From positions 1 to 64,000 of the forward strand of contig CANQNT010000009.1 of assembly GCA_947625255.1 (NCBI GenBank): a stretch of DNA of 64,000 nt. Direction: 5' to 3'. Source of the stretch: an uncultured Acetatifactor sp. GTDB taxonomy: Bacteria > Bacillota > Clostridia > Lachnospirales > Lachnospiraceae. Under the pieces are notes generated by a model. It ran no database searches and was not told where the DNA came from. It saw only the letters and a program-made list of their open reading frames with translations. Of this stretch, positions 10,592-20,305 are shown piece by piece; position 1 is the stretch's first letter, and each line of letters starts with the position of its first letter. The position numbers were made by a program, and so were the translations under genes.

Positions 10592-11551
10592 ATGAAAGAA
10601 CAGTTATACTCCATATGGCGGATATTTTTCCCGAAGCGGGTGAAGAGTACCTTGACCCTTTGGCAGCAGATCAAGAGGAGCAAAAGCAGTTATCTGCTTC
10701 TCGCACCGTACTTTATCCTGTTTACCATCTTTACCATTATCCCGGTGTTCGCTGCCATCGGTTTGAGCTTTACCTATTTTAATATGCTGAATGTGCCGGA
10801 ATTTATCGGACTCTCCAATTACAAGGCCCTGTTTTTGAATGACGAGATCTTCCTGCTGGCGATTAAGAATACCATCGTCTTTGCGGTGATCACGGGACCC
10901 ATCGGATATTTCCTGTGTTTCATCCTTGCCTGGTTCATCAATGACCTGCCAAAGCCTGTGCGCACCTTTATGACCCTGGTTTTCTATGCGCCCAGTCTTT
11001 CGGGGAATATGTACATGATCTGGCAGTATATTTTCTCAGACGATCAGTATGGATTGGTAAACTCTTTCCTGATGACCTTTGCGAATATCGGCATCATAGA
11101 CGATCCCATCAAGTGGTTTACGGATGAAAAGTATGTGATGACGGCACTGATCATCGTCCAGTTCTGGCTGAGTTTGGGTGCGGGTTTCCTGGCCTTTATG
11201 GCGGGCTTTAAGGTGGTGGATAAAACCCTGTATGAGGCCGGCGCCATCGACGGGGTGAAGAACCGTTTCCAGGAGCTGATCTATCTGACCCTGCCCCAGA
11301 TGAAGCAGCAGCTGCTGTTCGGCGCGGTCATGCAGATATCCTCCTCCTTTGCGGTAGGGCAGATATCCATTTCCCTGGCAGGCTTCCCCAGCACCAACTA
11401 CGCGGCCCATACGATCATGACCCATATCTATGATTACGGGAATGTCAGATATGACATGGGTTATGCCTGCGCCGTGGCCACCATCCTTCTTTTGGTGATG
11501 CTGCTGGTCAATAAAGTGATTCAATCGGTTCTTGTAGAGAAAAATTATTAA
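10592..11551 (+). CDS. ABC sugar transporter permease (MalF/UgpA type)
   Basis: Multi-TM protein with EAGAIDGVKNRFQELIYLTLPQMKQQ, the EAA-type permease loop. Confidence 0.9.
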   Translation: MKEQLYSIWRIFFPKRVKSTLTLWQQIKRSKSSYLLLAPYFILFTIFTIIPVFAAIGLSFTYFNMLNVPEFIGLSNYKALFLNDEIFLLAIKNTIVFAVITGPIGYFLCFILAWFINDLPKPVRTFMTLVFYAPSLSGNMYMIWQYIFSDDQYGLVNSFLMTFANIGIIDDPIKWFTDEKYVMTALIIVQFWLSLGAGFLAFMAGFKVVDKTLYEAGAIDGVKNRFQELIYLTLPQMKQQLLFGAVMQISSSFAVGQISISLAGFPSTNYAAHTIMTHIYDYGNVRYDMGYACAVATILLLVMLLVNKVIQSVLVEKNY

Positions 11552-11572
11552 GGAAGGGAGGGCAGAAACAAC

Positions 11573-12475
11573 ATGAAGAGTACGGTGAAAAATCCTAAGC
11601 TGTCGCTTGTCGATTGGTGGAAATATAGAAAAAAGAAAGATTTAAACCGTTCCAAGGGAGGCAATTTCCTGGTATTCTTGATGCTTTTATTATTGGGTTC
11701 CTTTATGGCGCTTCCTGTCGTTTATTCCATTGTTCAGGCCTTTAAACCCATGGAAGAAATCTTTATCTTTCCTCCCAGGTTTACCGTTCAGAACCCGACA
11801 GTGAAGAATTTCAAATTAATTGGTCAACTGGCGGGAAGCCTTTGGGTGCCCTTTTCCAGATACCTGTTCAATAGTGTGTTCGTAAGCTTTGCGGGAACTC
11901 TGGGAAATGTATTGATCTCTTCCATGGCGGCTTATCCCCTGGCAAAGCATGATTTCGTGGGAAAAAAGGTTTTGTTTAAATTGGTTACGCTTTCGCTTCT
12001 TTTCACTGGAGGTGTGATTGAACTTCCGCGATATATTGTAATGACCAAGCTTCATATTATCAATACCTATTGGGCGTTGATCCTGCCCACAATCGCTTCT
12101 TCCATGGGTTTGTTCCTGATGAAGCAGTTTATGGAACAACTTAATAATTCCCTTTTGGAAGCAGCCAGAATTGACGGGATGAATGAATTTCAGATTTTTA
12201 TCAGGATCGTAATGCCCCTTGTAAAGCCAGCCTGGCTGACCCAGATTATTTTCGCCTTCCAGGGCGTGTGGAGCATGACAGGCGGGAACTATATTTACAG
12301 GGAAGATTTGAAACTTTTCCCTACGGCTCTTTCCCAGATCCAGTCCGGTGGAATTGCCCGGGCAGGGGTGGCTGCCGCGGCTTCCCTGGTAATGCTGATA
12401 CCGCCGGTTATTATGTTCCTGATCACACAGAGCAGTATTATGGAAACCATGGCACATGCCGGTATTAAGGAATAA
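11573..12475 (+). CDS. ABC sugar transporter permease (MalG/UgpE type)
   Basis: EAARIDGMNEFQIFIRIVMPLVKPAWLT, the EAA loop of carbohydrate ABC permeases. Confidence 0.9.
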   Translation: MKSTVKNPKLSLVDWWKYRKKKDLNRSKGGNFLVFLMLLLLGSFMALPVVYSIVQAFKPMEEIFIFPPRFTVQNPTVKNFKLIGQLAGSLWVPFSRYLFNSVFVSFAGTLGNVLISSMAAYPLAKHDFVGKKVLFKLVTLSLLFTGGVIELPRYIVMTKLHIINTYWALILPTIASSMGLFLMKQFMEQLNNSLLEAARIDGMNEFQIFIRIVMPLVKPAWLTQIIFAFQGVWSMTGGNYIYREDLKLFPTALSQIQSGGIARAGVAAAASLVMLIPPVIMFLITQSSIMETMAHAGIKE

Positions 12476-12488
12476 GGAGGATGAGAGG

Positions 12489-14582
12489 ATGAAAAAAGTA
12501 ATAACCTTATTCTTAACAGTCTGCATCGCTTTGGCCGTACCGTCCATCACGGCGAAGGCAGATTACCGGTATAATGAAAACGGCGGGAATTCCGCAGCCC
12601 AGTCGGCTTATGCCGCGGTTAAAAATTATAATGGAAGACAGCTGGAAATCGGGGATTTTACCCATCCTTCGGATCTGTATGTCTATCGGGACCGCTTGAT
12701 TTTCCTGTTGGATAATGGCAGCAACAGGGTGGTGGTCTTAAATGAGGATTTCGCGGTGGAAAAGGTGCTGGATCACTTCACTTACGAAGGGGAGGCGTTG
12801 GATATCAGCGGAGCCAAGGGAATTTATGTATCTGATGAGGGGTTCCTTTATCTGGCAGATACCCAGAATAGCCGCGTGATTGTGGCAGACCAGGATGGAA
12901 AGGTGCAGAGGGTAATAGGACGGCCGGATTCCGTGTTATTTACGGATAGTGTTACCTTTCTTCCCAGAAATGTGCTGACGGATTCGGCAGGAACGATTTA
13001 CGTCATCAGCGAGAATTCCACCCAAGGCGCCTATATGTTGGATCAGGAAGGAAATTTCCTGGGGTTCTATGGACGGAATGAAGTGGATGTTACGGCAGAT
13101 GTCCTGTTTCAGGCAATGTTGAGGAATTTTGCCACAAAAGAGCAGCGAGCCAGGATGAGCAATTTTATTCCGGTGGAGTTTTCCAATTTTGATGTGGATC
13201 CTTCGGGGTTTATTTATACGGCAACGGCTTATTCCAGCACTCCGGAAACTGCTTCCATGATCCGGAAGCTGAATCCTTTAGGAGAGAATATCCTTTCCAA
13301 CGAATACCATACCTGGGGGGATGCCCCGGAAGGAATCTATTACCGAACGAATTATGTGGATATTGCTGCAGATGGAAATGGTTTCATTTTTGCCCTGGAT
13401 TCTTATGGCGGAAGAATTTTCATGTATGATAATACAGGTTTCCAAATTGCAATTTTCGGCGGCAGCGGTACACAGCTTGGGACCTTTCAGACGGCAACTG
13501 CCATTGATATTCTGGGGAATCAGATCCTGGTGCTGGATTCCCAGAAGAATAATATCACGGTTTTCCAGCGTACTGATTTCGGCAATCTGTTGGTAAATGG
13601 TCTGAACCTGTATAACCAGGGAAGAATGGAGGAAGCCCTTCCTTATTTCCAGGAATTGGTGAAAATGGATGCCAACTTTTTCTACGCCTATTATGCCATG
13701 GCAGAAACCTATTATGACATGGGGAACTATAAAGAGGCGGAAAAATATGCGCTTTTGTCCCAGGAATCCGGGGAAACCTATTCTAAAGCAAAGAAGATGC
13801 TTCGGAATGACTGGCTGAGAGAACACTTTGCGATGGTATTTCTCCTTGTGGTATTTGCCGCTTTTGCCATCATGGCTACGGCGAAAGTAGTTACGGTAAA
13901 GAGAAGGGAGAGATACTGGACTGCGGTAAAGAACGGAGAACGCCAGATGGATGGTTTTTACGGGAAGATGGCGAAATGGAAATATCCTTTCTATATTTTG
14001 AGACATCCTGTAGACGGCTATCAAGAAATGAAAAACAATAAAAAGTACTCCCTTACTGCAGCAAATCTCATTTTGCTCGCTTGGGTTTTGTTGTCTATCC
14101 TGAACTGGGGCTACATTGATTATGATTTTAAAAGTCGTTTTACGGATGTATCCTTGTTCCAGGTGTTGTTGACTACCATTTTAATCTTTGCATTGGTGGT
14201 TGTCGTGAATTGGTGTTTCTGTACCCTGATGGATGGGAAAGGCCGTCTGCCTGAAATTTGGTGCTGCTGCGCATATGCGCTGCTCCCCTACGTTATGTGC
14301 GGTTATCTTCGGCTGTTGTTATCCTATCTGATGGTATATGATGAGGCGGTTTTTTTAACATACCTGGTAATGCTGTCAGCGGTCTGGAGCTTCCTGCTTT
14401 TCCTTCTGGGTCTGAGCATTCTGCATGAGTACAGTCTTTCCAAAACCATTGCTTCTTTTGGATTGACAGTGTTTGGGGTATTGATCGTGGTGTTTTTCAT
14501 TGTCTTGATCTCAGGTCTGGTGGTGCAGATTTATAGTTTCTTTATGACAGTTTACAGTGAGATCAGATATCGAATGCTTTAA
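12489..14582 (+). CDS. NHL-repeat/TPR protein with C-terminal Yip1-like membrane domain
   Basis: Signal peptide, β-propeller-like repeats (GIYVSDEGFLYLADTQNSRVIVADQDGKV), TPR (ALPYFQELVKMDANFFYAYYAMAETYYDMGNYKEAEKYA), TM C-terminus. Start at 12489 after aaggagg. Confidence 0.75.
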   Translation: MKKVITLFLTVCIALAVPSITAKADYRYNENGGNSAAQSAYAAVKNYNGRQLEIGDFTHPSDLYVYRDRLIFLLDNGSNRVVVLNEDFAVEKVLDHFTYEGEALDISGAKGIYVSDEGFLYLADTQNSRVIVADQDGKVQRVIGRPDSVLFTDSVTFLPRNVLTDSAGTIYVISENSTQGAYMLDQEGNFLGFYGRNEVDVTADVLFQAMLRNFATKEQRARMSNFIPVEFSNFDVDPSGFIYTATAYSSTPETASMIRKLNPLGENILSNEYHTWGDAPEGIYYRTNYVDIAADGNGFIFALDSYGGRIFMYDNTGFQIAIFGGSGTQLGTFQTATAIDILGNQILVLDSQKNNITVFQRTDFGNLLVNGLNLYNQGRMEEALPYFQELVKMDANFFYAYYAMAETYYDMGNYKEAEKYALLSQESGETYSKAKKMLRNDWLREHFAMVFLLVVFAAFAIMATAKVVTVKRRERYWTAVKNGERQMDGFYGKMAKWKYPFYILRHPVDGYQEMKNNKKYSLTAANLILLAWVLLSILNWGYIDYDFKSRFTDVSLFQVLLTTILIFALVVVVNWCFCTLMDGKGRLPEIWCCCAYALLPYVMCGYLRLLLSYLMVYDEAVFLTYLVMLSAVWSFLLFLLGLSILHEYSLSKTIASFGLTVFGVLIVVFFIVLISGLVVQIYSFFMTVYSEIRYRML

Positions 14583-14591
14583 ACGTCTCTA

Positions 14592-16919
14592 TTGGAGAGA
14601 AGGCGTAGAAGGGTAGGAACCGATATGAAGAGAAGAAGAAAAGAAATCATATGCTTGGGATTGATTCTGGGGCTGCTTTTTAGCGCGCTAAGCATGGATT
14701 GTGTGTCTGCGGAGGACGGGGAAGGCACCCCTAAGGAAGCCGTGCAACAGACGGCGAAAGGGTTTGAAAAGCCTTCAGATTCTTATTATTCCATGAAGGT
14801 AGCCGAAAATGCGGATTTTGAATTGATGGCCAATGAAAACGGGACTGTTGCGGTGTTGGATAAAAGAAACGGGCAGCTTTATGAATCCAATCCGCGTGAG
14901 GAAGATCCTATTGCAGCAGGGATCAATAAGACAAATCTTCAAAGCCAGTTTTATTTTACTTATACGGATACTGCCGGAAATGTAACTACGAAAAACAGCC
15001 AGACGGAGTGCGTAAACAAAGGGTGGCTGACCTATAGTCAAATAGAGAATGGGATTCGGTTTACCTATGATCTGCAGGGCGCCGGCCTTGAAATTCCCAT
15101 AGAATATCGGCTGGAGGAGGACGGGCTGACTGCCAGCATTGTGGTAAAGGATCTTGTAGAAGGAAAGGAAGACCTGGCATTCTATCTTACGGATATTTCC
15201 CTGCTCCCTTTTCTGGGATCCGCAGGAACCCAGGAGGATGGCTACCTGGTGGTGCCGGATGGATCCGGGGCACTGATTTATTTTAACAATGACAAGTCGG
15301 TATATGGGGCTTATTCGCAGCAGATTTATGGCAGAGACAGTGCCCTGATTACAGAAAAATTATCTGCGGACAGTGAAGTGGCGAGACTCCCTGTCTTTGG
15401 ATTGAAAAAAAAGGATTTCGGTTTTCTGGCAGTCATCACACAAGGGGATACCAATGCGACGGTCAATGCCATGACCAGCGGAACTCTCAACAGCCAGAAT
15501 AATGCTTATGTGTCTTTCCGGTACCGGCCTTTTACGAAGACCACTTTTTTACAGGGAAATCTGTATGCCACCGGCGGCAATGGGGGCAGCTCCGCAGTCA
15601 ATCTGACCCTTTCACCGGTCATTCCGAGGGTAGAGGCATTTTCTGTGAAATATCTGTTCCTGGATAAGAAAGATTTAAGCTATGTGGATATGGCAGAGGC
15701 TTATCGGAATTATCTTGCGGAGACCTGCGGCTTGACCGACAGCGTTGAAACGGGAAGTTCTCCTTTCTATTTAAATTTTCTTGGGGGACTTAGGGTGGAA
15801 AAATACGTTTTGGGGATCAAAAGCAGTGTGTTGGAGCCCCTTACCACTTACAAACAGGCGGAAACCATCCTGGAACATCTGAAGGATCTGGGGATAGATG
15901 AATTGGTCGTAAAATACACCGGATGGCAAAAAGATGGGATGGAGTCCCGGATTCCATCGAAGGTTCAGTATGAAAGCCGGTTAGGGGGGAAGAAGGGCTT
16001 TGCTGAACTGATGGATTATGCAAAGGACAATGGGATCCGCCTGTTTCTGGATTTTGACTTCGTGAATCTTTACCGAAGCGGAAATGGGATTTCCAGTTAT
16101 TCGGATGCCGCCCAGACGGTGGGCTCTACTCCGGCTTACCAATATACCTATGATTATAATCTTTTGATCAAAAAGGATCAGGGACGTTGGAAAATTCTGG
16201 CTCCTGCAAAAATGACGGAGGCGGTAACCGCCCTGTTGGATCGAAAGGATGATTTTTGTGGGGCGCAGTTAGCCCTGTCCACTTTGGGGAATAGCATTTA
16301 TTCTGATTTCACTCATAAGACCGACGGGATTGACCGATCGGATGTGAAGAAAATCTGGGAAGAATTATTCCGGCTGGGGGATGAAGGGTTTGATTGTGTC
16401 ATGGTAGATAATGGAAATGCCTATACCTTCCCTTATGTCAGTCATATCTATAACGTTCCCCTGAATGCTTCCGGGTATGACATTGAGGATGAAGAGATTC
16501 CTTTCTACCAGATCGTGCTACATGGACTGATTTCCTATTCCACAGAACCTTTGAACTTAAATGCCATGCCGGAAAAATTGGTTCTGAAAGCAGTGGAAAC
16601 CGGAAGCAGCCTTTCTGCCTGTCTGATGTATGCAGATAACGAGACTTTGGTGGATACTAAGTATAATCAGATTTTCAGTGGAAATTATGAGACGTGGCTT
16701 GATACCCTTTCCAGGGATTATGCCAGGACAAAAGATTTTCTACGCCAGGTGTCGCAAGCCCGGATCACGGGGCATGAAAAGCTGATGGAGGATGTCTATC
16801 GGTCTACTTTTTCTAATGGGACAGTGGTTATTGTGAATTATAGGAACAAGGCTGTAGAAGTGGACGGGATTCAGATTCCTGCCATGGATTTTGTATCCGA
16901 GGAAGGAGGGATGCAGTGA
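14592..16919 (+). CDS. DUF5696-like secreted protein of a sugar ABC locus
   Basis: Signal peptide (LGLILGLLFSALSMDCVSA). Long β-rich/TIM-like protein (GYLVVPDGSGALIYFNNDK, ELVVKYTGWQKDGMESRIPSK). Start may be 14625. Confidence 0.65.
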   Translation: MERRRRRVGTDMKRRRKEIICLGLILGLLFSALSMDCVSAEDGEGTPKEAVQQTAKGFEKPSDSYYSMKVAENADFELMANENGTVAVLDKRNGQLYESNPREEDPIAAGINKTNLQSQFYFTYTDTAGNVTTKNSQTECVNKGWLTYSQIENGIRFTYDLQGAGLEIPIEYRLEEDGLTASIVVKDLVEGKEDLAFYLTDISLLPFLGSAGTQEDGYLVVPDGSGALIYFNNDKSVYGAYSQQIYGRDSALITEKLSADSEVARLPVFGLKKKDFGFLAVITQGDTNATVNAMTSGTLNSQNNAYVSFRYRPFTKTTFLQGNLYATGGNGGSSAVNLTLSPVIPRVEAFSVKYLFLDKKDLSYVDMAEAYRNYLAETCGLTDSVETGSSPFYLNFLGGLRVEKYVLGIKSSVLEPLTTYKQAETILEHLKDLGIDELVVKYTGWQKDGMESRIPSKVQYESRLGGKKGFAELMDYAKDNGIRLFLDFDFVNLYRSGNGISSYSDAAQTVGSTPAYQYTYDYNLLIKKDQGRWKILAPAKMTEAVTALLDRKDDFCGAQLALSTLGNSIYSDFTHKTDGIDRSDVKKIWEELFRLGDEGFDCVMVDNGNAYTFPYVSHIYNVPLNASGYDIEDEEIPFYQIVLHGLISYSTEPLNLNAMPEKLVLKAVETGSSLSACLMYADNETLVDTKYNQIFSGNYETWLDTLSRDYARTKDFLRQVSQARITGHEKLMEDVYRSTFSNGTVVIVNYRNKAVEVDGIQIPAMDFVSEEGGMQ

Positions 16920-17833
16920 TGGCGAAGACCTCTGAGAATAGAAAGAAAGGAAAAAACAGGCTGCGCAGGAAGGAAGCTATGTATGGATATTTGTTTACGC
17001 TTCCCTGGCTCATTGGCTTTTTGGCATTGTTTCTGCGCCCTTTGATTACTTCCCTGAAATTTGCTTTCAGCAACGTGGCCTTTACCCCTGATGGAGTAAA
17101 GACAACCTTTGTGGGCTGGGAGAATTTTATCAGCCCTTTCCGGGATAACATTCATTTTATGTCCCAGTATTTTGTACCCGGGGTATCGAGTTTTTGGTAT
17201 GAAGCATCGCTGGTCTGTATTTTCAGCTTGTTTATTGCAATTTTGCTGAATCAGAAGTTTCGGGGAAGAACCTTTGCCAGAGCCATGTTTTTCCTGCCGG
17301 TGATTATTGCCAGCGGCGTTGTGATCCAGGTTCTTCGGTACAATGGCCTGGACACGGATTTGGAAACGGAAAACAGCTTTGTGTTCAGCAGTGATGGTTT
17401 AGCGATTTTGCTCCGTTCCATTGGCTTTCCGGAAAAAATACGCACGGTTTTTGAACAGATTTCGAATCGTATTTTTGATATCGTGTGGATGTCCGGTATC
17501 CAGATCATTCTCTATTTGTCCGGTCTGCAGAGTATTCCCCAGTCCGAATATGAGGCTGCACAGATCGAAGGAGCGACAGCCTGGGAATGCTTCTGGAAGA
17601 TCACCTGGGTGAGAGTCTCCCCCATGACTCTGGTGGTAGTGATCTATTCCATCATTGATTCCTTCACCAATGTGTCCAATATCCTGATCCAGTGGACTTA
17701 TGAGAAATATGTGAACAACGACCTGGGGGTAAGCTCTGCTATGGGATGGCTTCTGTGTTCTATCGCTTTTGTGGTGTTGATCGTGGCAGGCGGTCTGATA
17801 TCGAGACATGTATTTTATGTCAATGAGGATTAG
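16916..17833 (+). CDS. ABC sugar transporter permease
   Basis: YLFTLPWLIGFLALFLRPLITSLKFAFSNV; EAAQIEGATAWECFWKITWVRVSPMT. Confidence 0.9.
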   Translation: MMAKTSENRKKGKNRLRRKEAMYGYLFTLPWLIGFLALFLRPLITSLKFAFSNVAFTPDGVKTTFVGWENFISPFRDNIHFMSQYFVPGVSSFWYEASLVCIFSLFIAILLNQKFRGRTFARAMFFLPVIIASGVVIQVLRYNGLDTDLETENSFVFSSDGLAILLRSIGFPEKIRTVFEQISNRIFDIVWMSGIQIILYLSGLQSIPQSEYEAAQIEGATAWECFWKITWVRVSPMTLVVVIYSIIDSFTNVSNILIQWTYEKYVNNDLGVSSAMGWLLCSIAFVVLIVAGGLISRHVFYVNED

Positions 17834-17844
17834 AGGAGAGTGAT

Positions 17845-18852
17845 ATGATGAAAATAATGCGGTTGAAAAAGAAAAAAGCGATGAAAGCGGCCAGACTGGC
17901 CTGGTCGGTAGTGAGATTCCTGTTATTTTTTATCATAGGTTTTGTCATTATTTATCCCTTGCTGCAGATCATCTCTAAAGTTTTTATGCCGGTGGAGCAG
18001 TATTCGGACCCCAGCGTGATCTGGATTCCCAAGTCCTTGACCTTAACAAACCTGAAAGCAGCCATGATAGGGTTGGATTTCTGGCCCACCTTGGGAAGAA
18101 CCACGGTTTTGTGTCTGGGCTGTGCCATCATTCAGGTCATTATGTGCGCGATTGTGGGATACGGTTTTGCCAGATTCCGTTTTAAGCTCAGGGGATTGTT
18201 TTTTGGACTGGTTGTGGTCACCATCGTGGTTCCTACTCAATTGATCTTTATTCCGCTGATGGTGCAGTACCGATACTTTGATTTCTTTGGGATCAGTCAT
18301 CTGATCGCGTTGTTTACAGGGGAAAGCTACACCCATTATGCCAAAAATCTGATCAACAGTAATGCCACTTTTTTCCTGCCCGCTCTATTTTGTGTGGGAG
18401 TGAGGTCCGGCCTGTTTATCTACATCTATCGTCAGTTTTTCCGGAATGTCCCTAAGGAGTTGGAGGAGGCGGCGAAGATCGACGGCTGCGGTCCCTGGAA
18501 AACCTTTGTGAGAGTGATGATGCCCAATGCCAAATCTTCAGCCCTGACAGTTTTCCTCTTTTCCATTGTATGGCATTGGAATGAGACTATGATGGCGAAT
18601 TCCTTCTTTTCTACGGGCAATAAACCTCTGGCAGTGGCGGTTCAGACTCTTGCGGATGCCTTTAAGAGCGAGAACCTGATCGCATCCATTGTAAACAGCG
18701 GTCTTTATGAAGGAGTTGGCAGAAACCTGCAGGCGGCCAGGGGAATCGCTTATGGGGCGGTATTATTGTTTCTGATACCGCCGATGATCCTTTATATTTT
18801 TACCCAGAGATTTTTTGTAGAAGGTGTGGAATCTACCGGGATTAAAGGATGA
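17845..18852 (+). CDS. ABC sugar transporter permease
   Basis: EEAAKIDGCGPWKTFVRVMMPNAKSSALTVFLFSIVWHWNE. Confidence 0.9.
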   Translation: MMKIMRLKKKKAMKAARLAWSVVRFLLFFIIGFVIIYPLLQIISKVFMPVEQYSDPSVIWIPKSLTLTNLKAAMIGLDFWPTLGRTTVLCLGCAIIQVIMCAIVGYGFARFRFKLRGLFFGLVVVTIVVPTQLIFIPLMVQYRYFDFFGISHLIALFTGESYTHYAKNLINSNATFFLPALFCVGVRSGLFIYIYRQFFRNVPKELEEAAKIDGCGPWKTFVRVMMPNAKSSALTVFLFSIVWHWNETMMANSFFSTGNKPLAVAVQTLADAFKSENLIASIVNSGLYEGVGRNLQAARGIAYGAVLLFLIPPMILYIFTQRFFVEGVESTGIKG

Positions 18853-18869
18853 GGTTTTTCTTAACGGTT

Positions 18870-18888
18870 ATAACTCTAAAAGAGTTAT
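18870..18888 (+). other. Small hairpin ATAACTCT-AAA-AGAGTTAT between permease and solute-binding protein genes
   Basis: 8-bp perfect stem, 3-nt loop. Confidence 0.5.
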
Positions 18889-18925
18889 GATAAATAAATT
18901 AACACATATCTAAGGAGGATTTATC

Positions 18926-20275
18926 ATGAGAAGTAAAAAATGGATGAGTCTGTTGTTGGCGGCCGCAATGAGCGTCAGCCTTCTGGCAGGCTGCGGAAAC
19001 AGTTCCGAACAAAGCTCTACGCCATCTACGGGAAGCAATGCCTCCCAACCTGTCCAGCAGGAAAGCAGTTCTGTTCCTGAGACGGACAATTCTTCTACAG
19101 TGCCTGAAACCCAGGAAGAGACTTCCGGATGGAGCTATGAGAAAGTGGATACCCTGGAGAATCCCAATGTCACCATTATCCTGTACTGGGAGCCCAATGC
19201 GGCGGAGCAGGCGGGAATCGATGCTTTCGAAGCGAAATACGGCGGAAAAGTTACTGTGAATGTGGTAGGCTGGAATAAGGGCGCTACGGCCATTCAGGAG
19301 GGAATGGCGACAGGTGAGATCGGCGACCTGGTATTCACGGAGGGCGCGGCCAGATTCCCCGGCGATGCGGTGGATGAATTATATCAGCCCATGGATGAGT
19401 ATATTGACAGCAGTGTGTGCGATCAGGCCAGTTTGGATGCCTTTTTATTCAAAGGGCAGCATTATGTATTTACCAATAATGCGATTACATCCCCGAAGGT
19501 CATCTTCTATAACAAAACCATCTTTGAAGAAGAAGCGCTGGAAACCCCTGCGGAGCTTTTTGATAAGGGAGAATGGACCTATGACAAGTTCCTGGAGTAT
19601 ATGGCATACTTTACACGGGACACAGATGGCGATGGAGAAATCGATCAGTGGGGGCTTGGACCCAGATTTGCAAGACAGGACTTCGGTTTTGCCAATGACG
19701 GGATGCCGGTTTATGAGGTCGGAAACGGCGAATTGGCAGTGGGAATTGATACCCCGGAATGCATGCAGTGGTTTGAATTCCTGAACACTTTCGGTCAGAT
19801 CAATACCAAGTGCCCTGGCGACGGCAGCTGGCTGGAGACCAGATTGTGCGTGATGTTCTGTGAAGCCCTCTCCTATGCCGGACTGGATGAATCAGCCACC
19901 ACAGATGAAATCGATTTCGTTAGTTTCCCGACTTATGACGGAAGACTTGCAACGACTCCCGTGTGGGATAACGGATATGCCATCGTAAACGGTGCCCCTA
20001 ATCCGGAAGGCGCCGCAGTGCTGGCAACCATGATCTGCAAGGCCAAGCTGGACAGCTATCAGGATGAACTGAAGACCCGTTTTGATGAGGATCAGGTGGC
20101 GAGATTTTACAACATCATGACCAAGATCATCCCGATGAGAAGGAAGTATACCGGCATAGATGAGAAACCCGGCGAGCCGGAGGCGTTGCAGGGAACACCT
20201 GCCCAGACCATCGTCGAAACCTATAAGTCCCAGCTGGAAGCGGAAGTGGCCGCTTATAACGAAACTGTGAAGTAA
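18926..20275 (+). CDS. Extracellular sugar-binding lipoprotein
   Basis: Lipobox LLAGCGNSSE. SBP fold (VTIILYWEPNAAEQAGIDAFEAKYGG). RBS aaggagg. Confidence 0.92.
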   Translation: MRSKKWMSLLLAAAMSVSLLAGCGNSSEQSSTPSTGSNASQPVQQESSSVPETDNSSTVPETQEETSGWSYEKVDTLENPNVTIILYWEPNAAEQAGIDAFEAKYGGKVTVNVVGWNKGATAIQEGMATGEIGDLVFTEGAARFPGDAVDELYQPMDEYIDSSVCDQASLDAFLFKGQHYVFTNNAITSPKVIFYNKTIFEEEALETPAELFDKGEWTYDKFLEYMAYFTRDTDGDGEIDQWGLGPRFARQDFGFANDGMPVYEVGNGELAVGIDTPECMQWFEFLNTFGQINTKCPGDGSWLETRLCVMFCEALSYAGLDESATTDEIDFVSFPTYDGRLATTPVWDNGYAIVNGAPNPEGAAVLATMICKAKLDSYQDELKTRFDEDQVARFYNIMTKIIPMRRKYTGIDEKPGEPEALQGTPAQTIVETYKSQLEAEVAAYNETVK

Positions 20276-20305
20276 GGATTCCCAGAGGGGAAAACGAGCG
20301 AAGTT